Part shown: positions 11,285 through 22,524 of the stretch, one piece after another
How positions within the stretch are numbered: the first letter of the stretch is position 1
Layout: every line of letters starts with the position of its first letter
NCBI GenBank assembly: GCA_002812745.2
Contig: NCSJ02000016.1
Span: 1 to 64,000, forward strand
Direction: 5' to 3'
Length of the DNA: 64,000 bases
Source: Scytalidium lignicola
Taxonomy: Eukaryota; Ascomycota; Leotiomycetes
Translations under genes and position numbers: made by a program
Notes under the pieces: model-generated
What the model saw: only the letters and a program-made list of their open reading frames with translations
The model's database searches: none
What the model was told of the DNA's origin: nothing

Positions 11285-13489
11285 ATGCCTGGGAGGATCC
11301 TCTGCGTTGCAGAGAAGAACTCTATTGCAAAAGCTGTTGCAAGCCATTTATCTGGAGGAGCATTCCAAACTGTATTGTGATCCTTGATGTAATCCCCTCT
11401 TGTATTCTGCTTACTGAAACACCACCTACAGGCGAATACTAGAAACCAATTTATCAAAAACTACTCGTTCGACTTTGAATTTGGGTCGCCATGGGGTCAT
11501 TGCAATGTCGTTATGACGAGTGTATCTGGTCATCTGACTGATCTAAAATTTGATCCCGAGTATGACCAGGACTGGAATTATCCTCCACCTGAACGACTTT
11601 TTGAAGCTCCAGTTCGTGTGTTTGTTGATGATGTCTGTCTTACTAGATGTTACTTAAGCTCTCATCATTGACGGATAAATATCTAGAAAAATGCATCCAT
11701 TGCCTCAAACATTATTCGAGAGGCGCAGAGAGCCAAGGGACTCTTCATCTGGACAGATTGTGACAGGGAAGGAGAACATATTGGCCGAGAAGTGAGAACT
11801 GAAGCTTTAAAAGGCAACAATAGGTTAGAAGTTAAAAGAGCCTGGTTCAGCAACATTGAGAGAGCGTAAGAAATTTTATATGAAACCTTTCACTCGATGC
11901 TTACCTCTTCGCGTAGGCACGTTCTTCATGCTGCAAGAAATCCTATACCCCTAGATGAAAGACAGGCGGATGCGGTAGCTGCTCGGATTGAACTGGATCT
12001 AAGGGTAGGCTATGCGTTCACACGGTTTCAGACACTAGCTCTGAGACCACTAGGTGGAGTATTAAGCACGACTCCTACTGGAAATCGACGAGTTATGAGT
12101 TACGGTTAGATATCTTCATTTCTCATCAAGTCCATTACGCAAAGTCTTACAAATATAGGTCCATGTCAATTTCCAACCTTAGGGTTTGTGGTCGACCGCT
12201 ATTTCAGAGTTAAAAATTTTATCCCGGAACCCTTCTGGAGCATTAAAGTGACACATAAGCGGGATGACATTGATGTGATATTCAATTGGAGACGAATCCA
12301 TCTGTTTGACAGAGCTGTCGTCACGATTATATTTGAGAGATGTCTCACTGCAAAGATAGCAAAAGTGACTAAAGTCCAGGAGAAGCCAACCAAGAAATGG
12401 AAGCCTCTTCCCCTAACGACGGTAGAGTTACAAAAGATGGCAACGCGGTTTCTCCGCATGAACAGCCAACAAGCACTGAGCGCTGCAGAAAGTTTATACC
12501 AAAAGGGCTTTATAAGCTATCCCAGGACAGAAACTGATCGCTTTGACAAGGGAATGAATCTGAAGGCACTTGTTGAAAAGCAAGTACAAGACAGTAGATG
12601 GGGTGCTTTCGCACAAAATTTGGTTAATGGAGGGTTTCAACAGCCTCGAGAAGGTAGGCATGATGATAAGGCACATCCTCCAATTCATCCAGTGGCGTAC
12701 TGTGCTCTAGCAGGGTTGAAACCCGAAGAAGCCCGCATATATGAATTTGTCACTCGCAGATTTCTAGCTTGTTGTTCTGAAGATGCAACGGGACAGCAAA
12801 CACAAGTAGAAATCAAGTATGGAGAAGAAATCTTCAATACAACGGGATTGGTGGTATTGGAACGAAACTATCTTGACGTGTATCCATATGAGAAGTGGTC
12901 AGATTCTAGGACACTCCCTAGGTTCACAGTCGGGGAACAATTCGAACCCACAGAAGCAATGATGGCAGAGGGCAAAACAGTTGCTCCTAAATACCTTACA
13001 GAACCCGAGCTTCTTACTTTGATGGATGCTAACGGGATTGGCACTGACGCTACAATGGCGGAGCATATTATGAAGATCAAAGAGAGAGAGTACGTCATGA
13101 CTAGACAACGAGGAGCTAATACGTCCGATGGAAATGACGAAGAAAGAACTACAGCCCCAGGTCGCAGAGGCCGTGGTGGGAGGGGTGCGCAAGTAAGTGG
13201 TGCTACCGGCACTGGCGGAAATCAATTGGAAGAATTCATACCATCTAAACTTGGTGTGGCCCTGGTGGATGGATACGACAGAATGGGATTCGAAATAAGT
13301 CTCAGCAAGCCTTTCCTACGAAAAGAAATGGAACTGAGAATGAAAGATATATGTGAGGGAAGGACATCACGTGATGCGGTGATGAGAGAGAGCTTGCGGC
13401 AGTACAAGCAGGTTTTCATGCAGTCTCAAGAAAGGATAGATGTTCTCAAAGCAGTAAGTTACATTTTCGATTCTTTCTGTTATTTATAA
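11285..13489 (+). CDS. TOP3: DNA topoisomerase III
   Basis: Type IA topoisomerase that dissolves recombination intermediates with a RecQ helicase and Rmi1. Exons: 11285-11371, 11432-11632, 11687-11865, 11917-12104 and 12159 onward; introns are 60, 54, 51 and 54 bp. The TOPRIM part starts MPGRILCVAEKNSIAKAVA and includes LFIWTDCDREGEHIG with the metal-binding acidic residues. The catalytic tyrosine is in GFISYPRTETDRF (about residue 339). A Gly/Arg patch (PGRRGRGGRGA) follows the core. Through 13453 the frame gives 650 residues, close to yeast Top3 (656). The last few codons are uncertain: reading on ends at TAA 13487-13489, while a GTAAGT donor at 13454 could splice to an acceptor inside the hairpin at 13489-13527. 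No C-terminal zinc fingers are seen. Confidence 0.92.
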
Positions 13490-13527
13490 GCCCTAAGTAC
13501 GTCAGCAGACGCTGACACATTAGGGCT
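13489..13527. repeat. Two-stage hairpin at the TOP3 stop codon
   Basis: Outer arms AGCCCTAA (13489-13496) and TTAGGGCT (13520-13527) are perfectly complementary. Inner arms GTCAGC (13501-13506) and GCTGAC (13511-13516) are also perfect, with loop AGAC and a small internal loop GTAC/ACA. That is 14 paired bases in 39 nt. It starts on the last base of the read-through TAA. Confidence 0.8.
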
Positions 13528-15405
13528 TTAGTCCTGTAGGAGGTATGTCCTTGGTATAGACTGATGGAGGTTGGATTATTGACGACACCCCTCCACACAC
13601 CCACTCATCGAAATCGTTTTCGGAAAGCTGTTACGAGGACTTCCGTATCTAATTATACGAACCTGTGGCATCAACGATGTGGCCTTGTTGCTGCTGCCAT
13701 TGTACGAAGATACCTTGGTTTAGACTCAGCTGACATTAAACGTCCAATAATAAGATGGAAGCATCAAAACAAAACAAAACAGGTCTTAATTATTACTCGC
13801 GCGCCCGTTTCTTTTGTCAGATCCCTTCAGGTTTGTGCAGTGTCTATCAAGCAGGCAGAAGGAAGCTACCCCTCCATTGTGGGATATCCGATAGTCGGCC
13901 ACAAGGAGGGGCCTTCCTTTGTGGGTAATTTATCTTACGGGTCTTCGGAGGTATATCTGCTCTCCACAAGTGCTCTCTGGGGCACGATAAGAAATGAATG
14001 GCCAATGTGTACCGCAGTCCTGGGCACTGGCGGAGGAGACCGGAAGATCCGCTCTTCGGCGGAAGGCTAGAGCTGCGAAGGGATTCCACTTCGCGGTGGC
14101 CTCGCCATAGAGAGGACGATGCACAACGTGGGGTACAGCTCTGGACGACAGCCTCTGAAGGCCAGGCCTGAAAGCGTCTGAATGGCTTGATCAGTCGCCA
14201 AAGTATGAAAGTGTACCGTGTGCGTAAACAGATGGCGCGTTCCCCTCCTTCGTTTGTTATGATGATGGTACTGTAGTTACGGTTCTTCCGCGATGACCAT
14301 GGCAATGGCAAAAGTCGCGCCGTCCATCCAGTCTGCTGATGCCCTTGGCTGAAGCAGCTGAGTCCAATCATAGGTTGGCAGGCTCAACGTGGGATGGTTG
14401 CACACTGGCAATCTCTCGCTCAAGGAGAGACATGCACATCTCCCGCACGACTACTGCAGCACATGCTCATCCAAGGTTTTCGCTGCGAACAGCATCGTGA
14501 TGCCATGTAAAGTGCTGTTGGAATTGCTATCGCAGATCGATTGGAGAATGCGAGACCTTGGAGTGCATCCAAGAGCCACAGGCGTCCACAACTCCAAGGC
14601 ATGCCCAAGAACCCACCCAGGTACCGAGTACTTTTCGTACGAATGCCATCGTCATTTCTCAACGTGCGCACTCTTGCTGAGCGCCCGGTGATCTGCCAGT
14701 GGGCAATGTTTGGCCTTGCCACACCCCCCAACCCACCGGCGCGTTGCGTTGGGCTGCAGGCAGTTTGCCCAGACATCGCCCGGGAATAATTGGTTACTGG
14801 TGGTGTAAGGGGTCGTAGGTACTTCCGTGCCGGTACCTTTCACAGCAAAGGACCAGGTACGAGATACCAAGGGCAGGCATGGGAATTGTCCATCGCCCAG
14901 ACAGGGCCGCCTAAGGCAGTTCTGGAAAGTTCCCGGGTCGGTTACTCACCCAGCTGGAAGTCGCGCCCGGTCCACACGGCCTGAGGTAATAATGATTTAC
15001 GCATCCATGTAGGGGGAGTCCAGTCAACCATCTTCAACAACACATACATCGAAAGCACAGCATCGCAGCAAACCATACGCCTCGTTTCTGGAATAACCCT
15101 GCGTTCTTTTCCGACCCTCTTGCACCTCTTAAAGCCACAGGCTCGCTCCCCCTCGCTACTTCTTGTCCCAAAGTGCTGCAGAGATTCCCTCTCTACAGCC
15201 AGTATCAACATTACGTTCTGATCGGTCAAAGACTCAATACACGCATCTACTTCTCTCGCAACTCCGCTTTCGCAACAGATCTATCGCCTTGCCCGACCAT
15301 CCTTTTACCCTGGACAATAGCCATCTTTCGACTCGATAAATAGCTGTTTTCTGCTTGTTTATCGGCCTAGTACGCTTTCTGTCACGTTTCTATCGCAAAG
15401 TCGAG
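13528..15405. other. Long intergenic region upstream of STB3-like gene
   Basis: About 1.9 kb without a convincing gene. Several open frames on both strands up to 174 codons overlap one another and show no recognisable family. The part after about 14 kb is more GC-rich than neighbouring spacers. It includes the hairpin at 13869-13911 and probably the promoter and 5' leader of the STB3-like gene. Confidence 0.5.
13869..13911. repeat. Imperfect inverted repeat
   Basis: CCCCTCCATTGTGG (13869-13882) pairs with CCACAAGGAGGGG (13899-13911), with one unpaired A and a 16-nt loop. Outside the arms, GGAAG (13861-13865) and CTTCC (13913-13917) continue the pairing after a gap. Confidence 0.65.
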
Positions 15406-15514
15406 GTGAGTCAGATCCCGTAAACACACCCTTAGAAGAAGATTGAGTCATCCTACTCGCGACACCATGTTTCTGTTGAAAACAACATGCTAATTCTGTG
15501 TCGCACACTTACAG
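15406..15514 (+). other. Probable 5' UTR intron of the STB3-like gene
   Basis: GAG|GTGAGT donor, TGCTAAT branch-like sequence and CTTACAG acceptor, 109 bp, ending about 30 bp before the start codon. Fungal regulatory genes often carry such leader introns. Predicted only. Confidence 0.5.
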
Positions 15515-15544
15515 AGAAACGTTTAAAAGCAATTCTAAATAAAT

Positions 15545-16675
15545 ATGGCTGGCATGGCTACTTCTGCTCGCGATTTCCCGAAGCACGGTGACCGAGACAG
15601 CTTGACTGCTGTAGCGGCCATGAGCGTTCCGGCAACGAGAGCTCATCCTCTTCCGACTCCTCCCAACTCTATATCCCCTTCTCTGCCTCCTCACGGTCTC
15701 CGGCCCTATGGTACGCGTTCGACCGCCAAGCAGCCTCCATCTCTCGAGCACATCGATTCCGACCTCGATCTTCACGATGACCAGAATGACAATGACAATG
15801 GACGGGACGGCTTAACTGCCCAATCTCGTGATATTGGTTCTCCTGGATTCGAAGCTGCAGGCGCTATCACGCCAGCCCTTTTGGCAAAACATCATCTCCC
15901 GGAAATTTTGTTGGCTCACGGGCCACTCGCCATCCGTCACATAATGGGCTACCTGACCACTTCAGTGCCCGGGTTTTCAGGGATCCCTCCGGCGAAAGCC
16001 AGAAGACTGGTCGTAGGCGCTTTGGAGGGTCGTGGAAGCAGCGGTGAAGGTGGTGGACTCAAAAGCGACGTCAAGTTTGAGAAGGTCGGATGGGGTCGAT
16101 GGGATGCAAGACGCAAGGGCCATCCCGCCAGAGACAGCAGAAGCGGACAGCAATCGCCACCCCTAAGCGGTCCATCCTCTTACTCCGAGGGCGTGCCTAT
16201 TGCGAAAAACAATCTTTGGGAAGGAGATCGAGCGCGTTTGAACGTGGCAGGCTCTAGCTGTGCCGGCGATTCGGTCGTCTTCTCTCACGACGACGACATG
16301 GATGTGTCCATGCTCGAGAACGAAGCGGACAAGATGTCCCTTGATGGTTCTTGCTCATCATCCGAAGCTCCACCGGAAGATGAGATCATGGACGATGATC
16401 CAGATGACATTACCGACGACGAAGACTGGGCCGCCGTAGGAGCTGCCGCTCTGCGAGCTGCTTCTTATTCAGTATCTGGACCGGGCCATAACTTTTTGAC
16501 ATCTCGTGTATATACGGGAAGGACCCATCTCACCGCTGGTGGGCCATCCGTCTCCGCATTGGCGAAATCTGCGCCGATGCAGCCAAATAACTTAAACCTC
16601 TCGGCCTTTGGCATGACTTCTGATTCTCAGGAGCGAGAGGCCATCGAGGCTCTTCTGAGTCTTGGCTCTGTATAA
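15545..16675 (+). CDS. STB3: STB3-like Sin3-binding / RRPE-binding protein
   Basis: A 376-residue single-exon protein with the Stb3 domain at about residues 105-195: ITPALLAKHHLPEILLAHGP, then IRHIMGYLTTSVPGFSGI and KARRLVVGALEG, closing with VGWGRWDAR. In yeast, Stb3 binds Sin3 and the rRNA-processing element and represses ribosome-biogenesis genes when TOR/PKA activity falls. The N-terminus is Pro/Ser-rich (LPTPPNSISPSLPPHGLRPYG), typical of filamentous fungi. A strongly acidic stretch (DEIMDDDPDDITDDEDW) and a short C-terminal block (EREAIEALLSLGSV) are also typical of the fungal form. The ATG at 15545 is preceded by a likely leader intron. Target sites are inferred from yeast. Confidence 0.86.
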   Translation: MAGMATSARDFPKHGDRDSLTAVAAMSVPATRAHPLPTPPNSISPSLPPHGLRPYGTRSTAKQPPSLEHIDSDLDLHDDQNDNDNGRDGLTAQSRDIGSPGFEAAGAITPALLAKHHLPEILLAHGPLAIRHIMGYLTTSVPGFSGIPPAKARRLVVGALEGRGSSGEGGGLKSDVKFEKVGWGRWDARRKGHPARDSRSGQQSPPLSGPSSYSEGVPIAKNNLWEGDRARLNVAGSSCAGDSVVFSHDDDMDVSMLENEADKMSLDGSCSSSEAPPEDEIMDDDPDDITDDEDWAAVGAAALRAASYSVSGPGHNFLTSRVYTGRTHLTAGGPSVSALAKSAPMQPNNLNLSAFGMTSDSQEREAIEALLSLGSV

Positions 16676-18361
16676 TTATATTAGGCGGCGTTTATCTGGT
16701 GGTGGTTGCATTGGGTGAACTCTTGGAACCTGACGATCTGCCGGCGTGCATTGAATCGACATTTTCTTTTCTTTTCTACGCGCTCCTTTGATGGCTAGCG
16801 CGGGCACTATCGATATCATCAACATCATGAAATTGAAGGAAACGGGTCCGGGTTTTATTATTTTTCTGTTACTTTTGGAGGAGAATGATCTCCTAATGGC
16901 GTTCTATGTTTTATCCTTGTGGGGAGAGATGATATCTACCTTGAGCCTGTGGTAAAGCCTCGTGCGCTCGGTTTCTCATGCTCTTTACGACTTGAGTCGA
17001 TACCATTCGGCTTCACATTTTGCATATACCTTTTATACCTTTTGCGTTTCGGCATTCAACAATACGCCCTGCTTTACCGTCAAACCCCCACACTCTCTTG
17101 ATCGAGACTTGCTTTCTACGAAATATCATTATACCAAAAAATACCAACAAAGTTTGAATGGGATTGGAAGAGAGACCTGGAAGTCTTTCGCGAGAGGGAT
17201 GAATTTTATTTTTCTTCTCCGCTTTATTGCACATATAATTTTTTTTAATCATCTTTGAGGATGGGAGGGGGAGACGAATTGGAATGATGTCTTGTCTTTT
17301 TGGGATTGGCTTGCCAAGTATGGAGGGGAGTGCCGATGGTAATCAATCTATTCTCAATAGAAACCAATTTGATAGTGGTTGAGTGGTATCTTTTTTCCCC
17401 AGACTTACGTGCTGAAAAGATCCGAAAAGACTTTACATTCTCGTTTTTGGGAGAGCTGGTAGAATGAATTAGTTATGCAGGGTTTATTCTTTTTGAGTGG
17501 GCTCAAATTGGCTGGCTCGAAAACTTTATACAATGCAACATTCAGTTTGACCCTTCCTAACTTTGATCCATTGCAGAAATGTGACAACTCAGATAGTTCT
17601 TCGTCTTGTTGTGAATGACTCTTAAGATTAATTGTCTCAAAGGGTACTACTACTACCAGCAGTAAAACGGATGACAGTTGGCATTTTCTGAGGCGTGGCG
17701 TTTATTATTGCCTTAAAATATACACCCCGGTGTCCAGTCAAGGTGAAGAACGCCCTCCCCTCCTTAGGATGTGGGAAAGTTCAGGTCAGGGAGGGAGCGG
17801 GGATTTCAAAAACTAATTGAACCACATCACTCTTCACAACCGTGTAACCCGCCAAAGGTATCCGTTTTACCAACTCCGCTTCTATTATAACCGGTTCTGA
17901 AGATGGCCTTTTCCCAAGAGGTTGGGTAAGGAGGGAAGTTGTGGTGCCACGGAGTCAGACAAGTCGGGCGCACAGCCTCGGTAGCATTTATTATATCATG
18001 TACTTGCTTACCTCAGAGCGAAACAGAAATGGGATTACCTATATTGGCACCCCCTTGCCCCCCTTTTCTTTAGTACAGTATGGTGACAATAAATACGTGG
18101 CTTTCCTATACGGTCTTTTTGCCAGAGAGAATAAATGGAGCGCAGGAGAAGATGGCTCTCTGTCTGATGATGGATGCCAAGGCCGTGCCAGACATGCTGG
18201 AGGTGAGGGACGATACAAATATAGACCTAGAGTGGACCATTATGCAAAAGGGTATATTCATAAACTGCGTTCGTCTATGTAGAGATTATCTTTAAGACAT
18301 CGGATTAGATGTCATGGTATCGCGAAATTCAACGCTGGTTCTGAGAATAGAAATTCTCATC
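16676..18361. other. Intergenic / 3' regions, no gene seen
   Basis: About 1.7 kb between the ends of converging genes (STB3-like and TMEM205-like). Short AT-rich open frames show no family signal. No repeat or hairpin stood out. Confidence 0.5.
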
Positions 18362-19123
18362 TTAATCAAGCCTTCCGGCGAGTGTAACGCCGTACCATAA
18401 GGTGGCAATGAAGCTGGTTAAGTTAATGAGAGAAGAGATGCCATGCAGCTGTCCAAAACTCTTATTCAGCTTCTGCATTTCCACGGAATGAGGAGCTGGA
18501 TCGTAGCTCTTCTTTCCGTCTCGGGTTTCTAGGATGTTTCATCAGCCTGATCCACACACTTTCATCCACGACATCGCAAGTGGGGATGGGGGAGATTTTA
18601 GCCACCTTGGTGTTTTCTCTCCTTCATAATCCTAACTGTTGCCGGCCCAATGACGACCATATTTACGAGACCAGTTACAAGAACTGAAATTAAGGGTGCA
18701 AGAACAGTCCATCGATTGGCTTCGGCCAATGCACCGGGTATTCCTGATGGTGTCAATCCACTCTTTGGGCCAGGGTACGTGAGAATCAAAGCTGCAGGTA
18801 GGGCAGTTTGCATTGCGAAATAGACGGGGAAAATCTTCTGTTGCAAGGCAGAGAACTGAGGTCGGGGGAGGGCTCTGAAGGATATGATGCCGCCGACAAA
18901 TGACTTGGTAAACTCAGTATTGGATTTTTGAAAATTCAACGGGAACGAGTTGCAGAATTGGAAAAATTCTTACTTGGTAAAATTGAGTCCCAAGCAAGGT
19001 GCCATATCTTATGGAATGTCAGCTAAGTATTCCTACAACAAAGCTGCTTTAAAAGCGATGGGACGTGACGTACGTTATGATATGGTAAGGTGCTGGGGAC
19101 TTGAATATGGAAAGATCGGGCAT
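18362..19123 (-). CDS. TMEM205-like / DUF4149 membrane protein
   Basis: Four exons: 19123-19074, 19007-18974, 18903-18606 and 18528-18362. The introns of 66, 70 and 77 bp are all GT-AG. They give 182 residues with about four membrane spans. Family signs are SPAPYHIITYGTLLGTQFYQ, then SFVGGIISFRALPRPQFSAL, QQKIFPVYFAMQTALPAALI, the NRW...VVGPATVRIMKERKHQ segment, and a last helix ending LWYGVTLAGRL. The 34-nt second exon is needed to restore the GTLLGTQ motif. The family is widespread in fungi; human TMEM205 is linked to drug tolerance, but the fungal function is unknown. The gene is head to head with KU80, 297 bp between starts. Confidence 0.86.
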
Positions 19124-19420
19124 TTTTAGATCAATTTTCAAGAAATAACACGATATAATTGATGCTTTATTAAGGAATGCATCTTGTTTGGATGGGTGTA
19201 GCTACTTCATTACAAGACCGGAAGACACCGAGTGGTATGACGTGCCACTAATGCCGAGGAAGCTCCACTTCGCTCCGAAGCTTAGGAGCTTTCCCCACAC
19301 ACGTGACTACGTGTTTGCCCCCCACGCGCGAGATCGCGTCTGCCTTGAGATATCTTGCCAAGGTCATGTTTCACGCAACTTTTTGTTCAGATCCTTCTAC
19401 AACAGCCAGGATTGCAGAAA
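19124..19420. promoter_or_regulatory. Bidirectional region TMEM205-like / KU80
   Basis: 297 bp between two divergent start codons. It contains a hairpin (19258-19294) and, just after it, a palindromic CACGTG E-box (19300-19305). Confidence 0.5.
19258..19294. repeat. Hairpin in the KU80 bidirectional promoter
   Basis: GGAAGCTCC (19258-19266) pairs with GGAGCTTTCC (19285-19294), with one bulged base. Inside it CTTCG (19268-19272) pairs with CGAAG (19276-19280) around a 3-nt loop. Confidence 0.7.
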
Positions 19421-21873
19421 ATGGCTGATAAAGAAGCTACGGTCTATGTTGTAGACTTGGGTGCTACTACTGCGGATTGTCACAATGGAAGAGTTGAGAG
19501 TGATTTGGATTATGTCATGCGATATGTGTGGGACAAAATCACCACCACAATTTCTGCAGGAAGAAAGACCTGGACTGTCGGCGTGGTAGGCTTTCGTACT
19601 GAGGAAACCGACAATCCAATGGCAGATGATGATGGCAGCTATGAGAATGTCGCCATCTTGAAGCACCTCGGCCCCGTGGAATTGTCCAATCTGCAGGACC
19701 TACAGCAAAGCATCAAATCTAGCAACACCAATAATGGGGACGCTATATCAGCTGTCGTTATTGCTATCGATATGATTGATAAGTTTACGAGGGGTAAATC
19801 TGGGAACAAGTTGAAGTTTACTCGTAGGATCATCCTGGTTACGGATGGGCAGGGGCAGATTGATGCAGATGGCATCGACCAAATAGCAGATAAGATCAAC
19901 GAGTCTGAAATTGAGCTTGTAATAATGTAAGTCCACGTCAAAATTCCCAACATCATTTCCTGAGTATTCTATAGTGGTGTGGATTTTGATGACCCTGAGT
20001 ACGGATATAAGGAAGAGGATAAAGACATGAATAAGGTTGGCATACCCACATATTTTCATACTAGACCCAGCTTATCCTTATTAGGCGGAAAATGAAAAAC
20101 TCTTGAAAGGTCTGACGGAGAATTGCAATGCTGGTGTCTTTGGTACCGCTGCCGAAGCTATTGAAGAGCTATCTACTCCTAGAGTTAAAGCAACTAGACC
20201 CTATGCACCATACACGGGCCAGCTCACTCTTGGAGACCCAGAAAAGTATGAAACCGCTATATGCATAGATGTTGAGCGTTTCTTCAAGACTAAGGCGGCA
20301 AAACCTCTATCCGCCAGTAACGTGGTCGTTGGCTCGTCCTCTCAGCTCGATAGTGTCCAGTCGCCATCCACACTTATTGAGCCAGGTGAAGCAGGTGCTT
20401 TCTCGGCTGTTAATAACTCGCGGACGTACAAGGTGAATGACCCTTCGGCGCCTGGAGGAAAGAAAGAAGTCGAACGCGAAGAACTAGCAAAAGGCTTCGA
20501 ATATGGCAGGACTGCTGTACATATCAGTGAATCCGATGAAAACGTTACAAAGCTAGAGACTACAAAATCCTTCTCAGTAATTGGTTTTATCCCAATAGAA
20601 AATGTATGTTAGGGCCTATTGGTGAAATCATTTGCACTAACTCTCTTTTAGCACGAAAGATTCCTAAATATGGGAGAAAGCTGTATCACAATTGCACAGA
20701 GAACCAACGACAAAGCTCGGATGGCCCTCTCATCTTTTGTCCATGCTCTTCATGAGCTTGATTCATATGCTGTGGCAAGGATTGTCACCAAGGATGGGAA
20801 GGACCCTCAAATACTCCTCCTTGCTCCTTATATCGAGCCCGACTTAGAAGGCCTCATTGACGTACCATTACCGTTTGCTGAAGATGTCCGCACTTACAGG
20901 TTTCCCCCACTAGACAAAGTCATTACTGTATCGGGAGCTGTTGTCACGAAACATAGGAATCTTCCGGGAGATAATTTAGTCGATGCCATGAGCGACTACG
21001 TGGACAGTATGGATCTATCTGAATTTGGTAAAGATGATGAGGGGTAAGTGTAAAATATGAATTCATAAAAGACGAGCAACTTACTTTCAAAAGAAACCCC
21101 ACCGAATATATGACCGTCGAAGAAACCTTCGCTCCGTACCTCCATCGATTAAACCAAGCAATTCGCAGACGAGCAATTGAACCAAGTGAGCCAGTTGGTC
21201 CACCTGCTGACATTTTGATAAAATGGTCACATCCTCCTGAGGATCTAGTCAAGAAATCTTCTAAAGAATTAGAAAAACTTGTGGAGGCTGCCTCCGTTAA
21301 AAAGGGTAAGTCACCTGCTTTTTGCTTGCTTCCTCGTCTGTTTAAATAATTAACAAATCTGCTGTAGTTCCACCTAAAGTCAAGGGCAAGCGCAACCGTC
21401 AAGATATCATTAAGCCTCTTTCCGGTCTTGATGTTGAATCTCTCCTTGGCAAGGAGAAAAGACAAAAAATATCCCACGATAACGCAATTCCCGAATTCAG
21501 GCAAATGCTTAACACAGCTGAGTCAGTAAGCAGTATTCAGGAAGCTACAGACCAGATGGCGAGCATAATCCGCACATTAGTTACACGGAGTCTGGGAGAC
21601 AGTGGATATGGCCGTGCAATTGAGAACCTCAGAGTCATGAGAGATGAGTTAATACTGCTAGAGGAGTCTACAATCTACAATGACTTTATCCGGGACTTTA
21701 AGAAGAGAACAACCAAAGGTGAGCTGGGGGGTGACCGGAGAGATTTCTGGTGGGATATCAGGAAGAACCGTCTAGGCCTAGTCGACAAAGCTACTCTTGA
21801 ATTCTCTGATGTGTCAGAGAAGGAAGCTTCTGAGGTAAACCAAGCCATCCCTTTCATAAGTTCTAGATACTGA
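19421..21873 (+). CDS. KU80: Ku80 DNA-end-binding subunit
   Basis: Large subunit of the Ku70/Ku80 ring that binds double-strand ends for non-homologous end joining and telomere protection. Six exons: 19421-19926, 19975-20035, 20085-20603, 20652-21043, 21094-21305 and 21368-21873; introns 48-62 bp, GT-AG. They give 731 residues, normal for fungi. An N-terminal vWA-like domain starts [19 protein letters not shown] and includes [17 protein letters not shown]. The central Ku beta-barrel core includes GYTTAVHI-type sequence [17 protein letters not shown] and FRFPPLD-type [14 protein letters not shown]. The C-terminal helical part ends near [20 protein letters not shown]. No DNA-PKcs-binding EEVDDL-type tail is seen, as expected in fungi. 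Start chosen at MADKEA because in-frame sequence upstream has no ATG. Confidence 0.93.
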
Positions 21874-22524
21874 GTAACGTGAACAACAGTTCTATTCTTT
21901 AAAGGTCGATATGCCTAGCCGTACTAAGTCTGGGTAAGGTGATATATACCTTGTGGTTTGTAGTTTTAGAGTCTTTAGATTTGTGTGGAGTTCAAGGCGA
22001 GAACAGGAGGGAGCGGATTCGGCGCCAGTTCTTGAAAAGTATGGGTTCACACGGGAATTCTGCATTATATGTACACAGTCCGTATACATAATAGGGGTAT
22101 TTTCTAAAGAACTGCTTTGGGCCCAATAGGCAGTTTTCTTTCCTGCGTTGTTTCACAAGCTTTGAGGATAGTGCCACGTCGTACCAGTTACTGGAGACTG
22201 TCTCGGTTGGCAACTCGAAGGATCCAGCAAGTTGGATTTGAAATGTAGAACTGTCTCACGTCGTTGAACCTACAGAGGTTACTAAAACACGCTAGATGGT
22301 ATTAAAAGGAGCTTTCGGGATATCGGGCGTCAGGCTGTTGACTAGGCTTCGTTAATGCTAGTGAGTTTGGGTGAGAAGCCTTGAAAAGCATATATCTTGG
22401 GCATCTAGATTTCACTTCTGCAAAATTCACTCTCCAGCCTTTTGCGGGTATTTAAATCTCATATTTCCTTCATTACCTTTTACCACACCAGGCGTGGAAG
22501 ATATTCATTCGAATCTATACAAAT
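21874..22524. other. Intergenic, no gene seen
   Basis: About 650 bp between two rightward genes: KU80 3' UTR and the promoter of the exonuclease gene. Nothing else recognised. Confidence 0.5.

Noticed and set aside
13489..13527. CCCTAA and TTAGGG as an interstitial telomere
   Set aside because: Only one unit in each direction; they are simply the two arms of a hairpin.
13847..14371. 174-codon open frame on the minus strand upstream of the STB3-like gene
   Set aside because: Overlaps other long frames on both strands in a GC-richer spacer; composition shows no family motif and no splice partners.
19355..19420. N-terminal extension of KU80
   Set aside because: The in-frame extension has no ATG; the family start is MADKEA.
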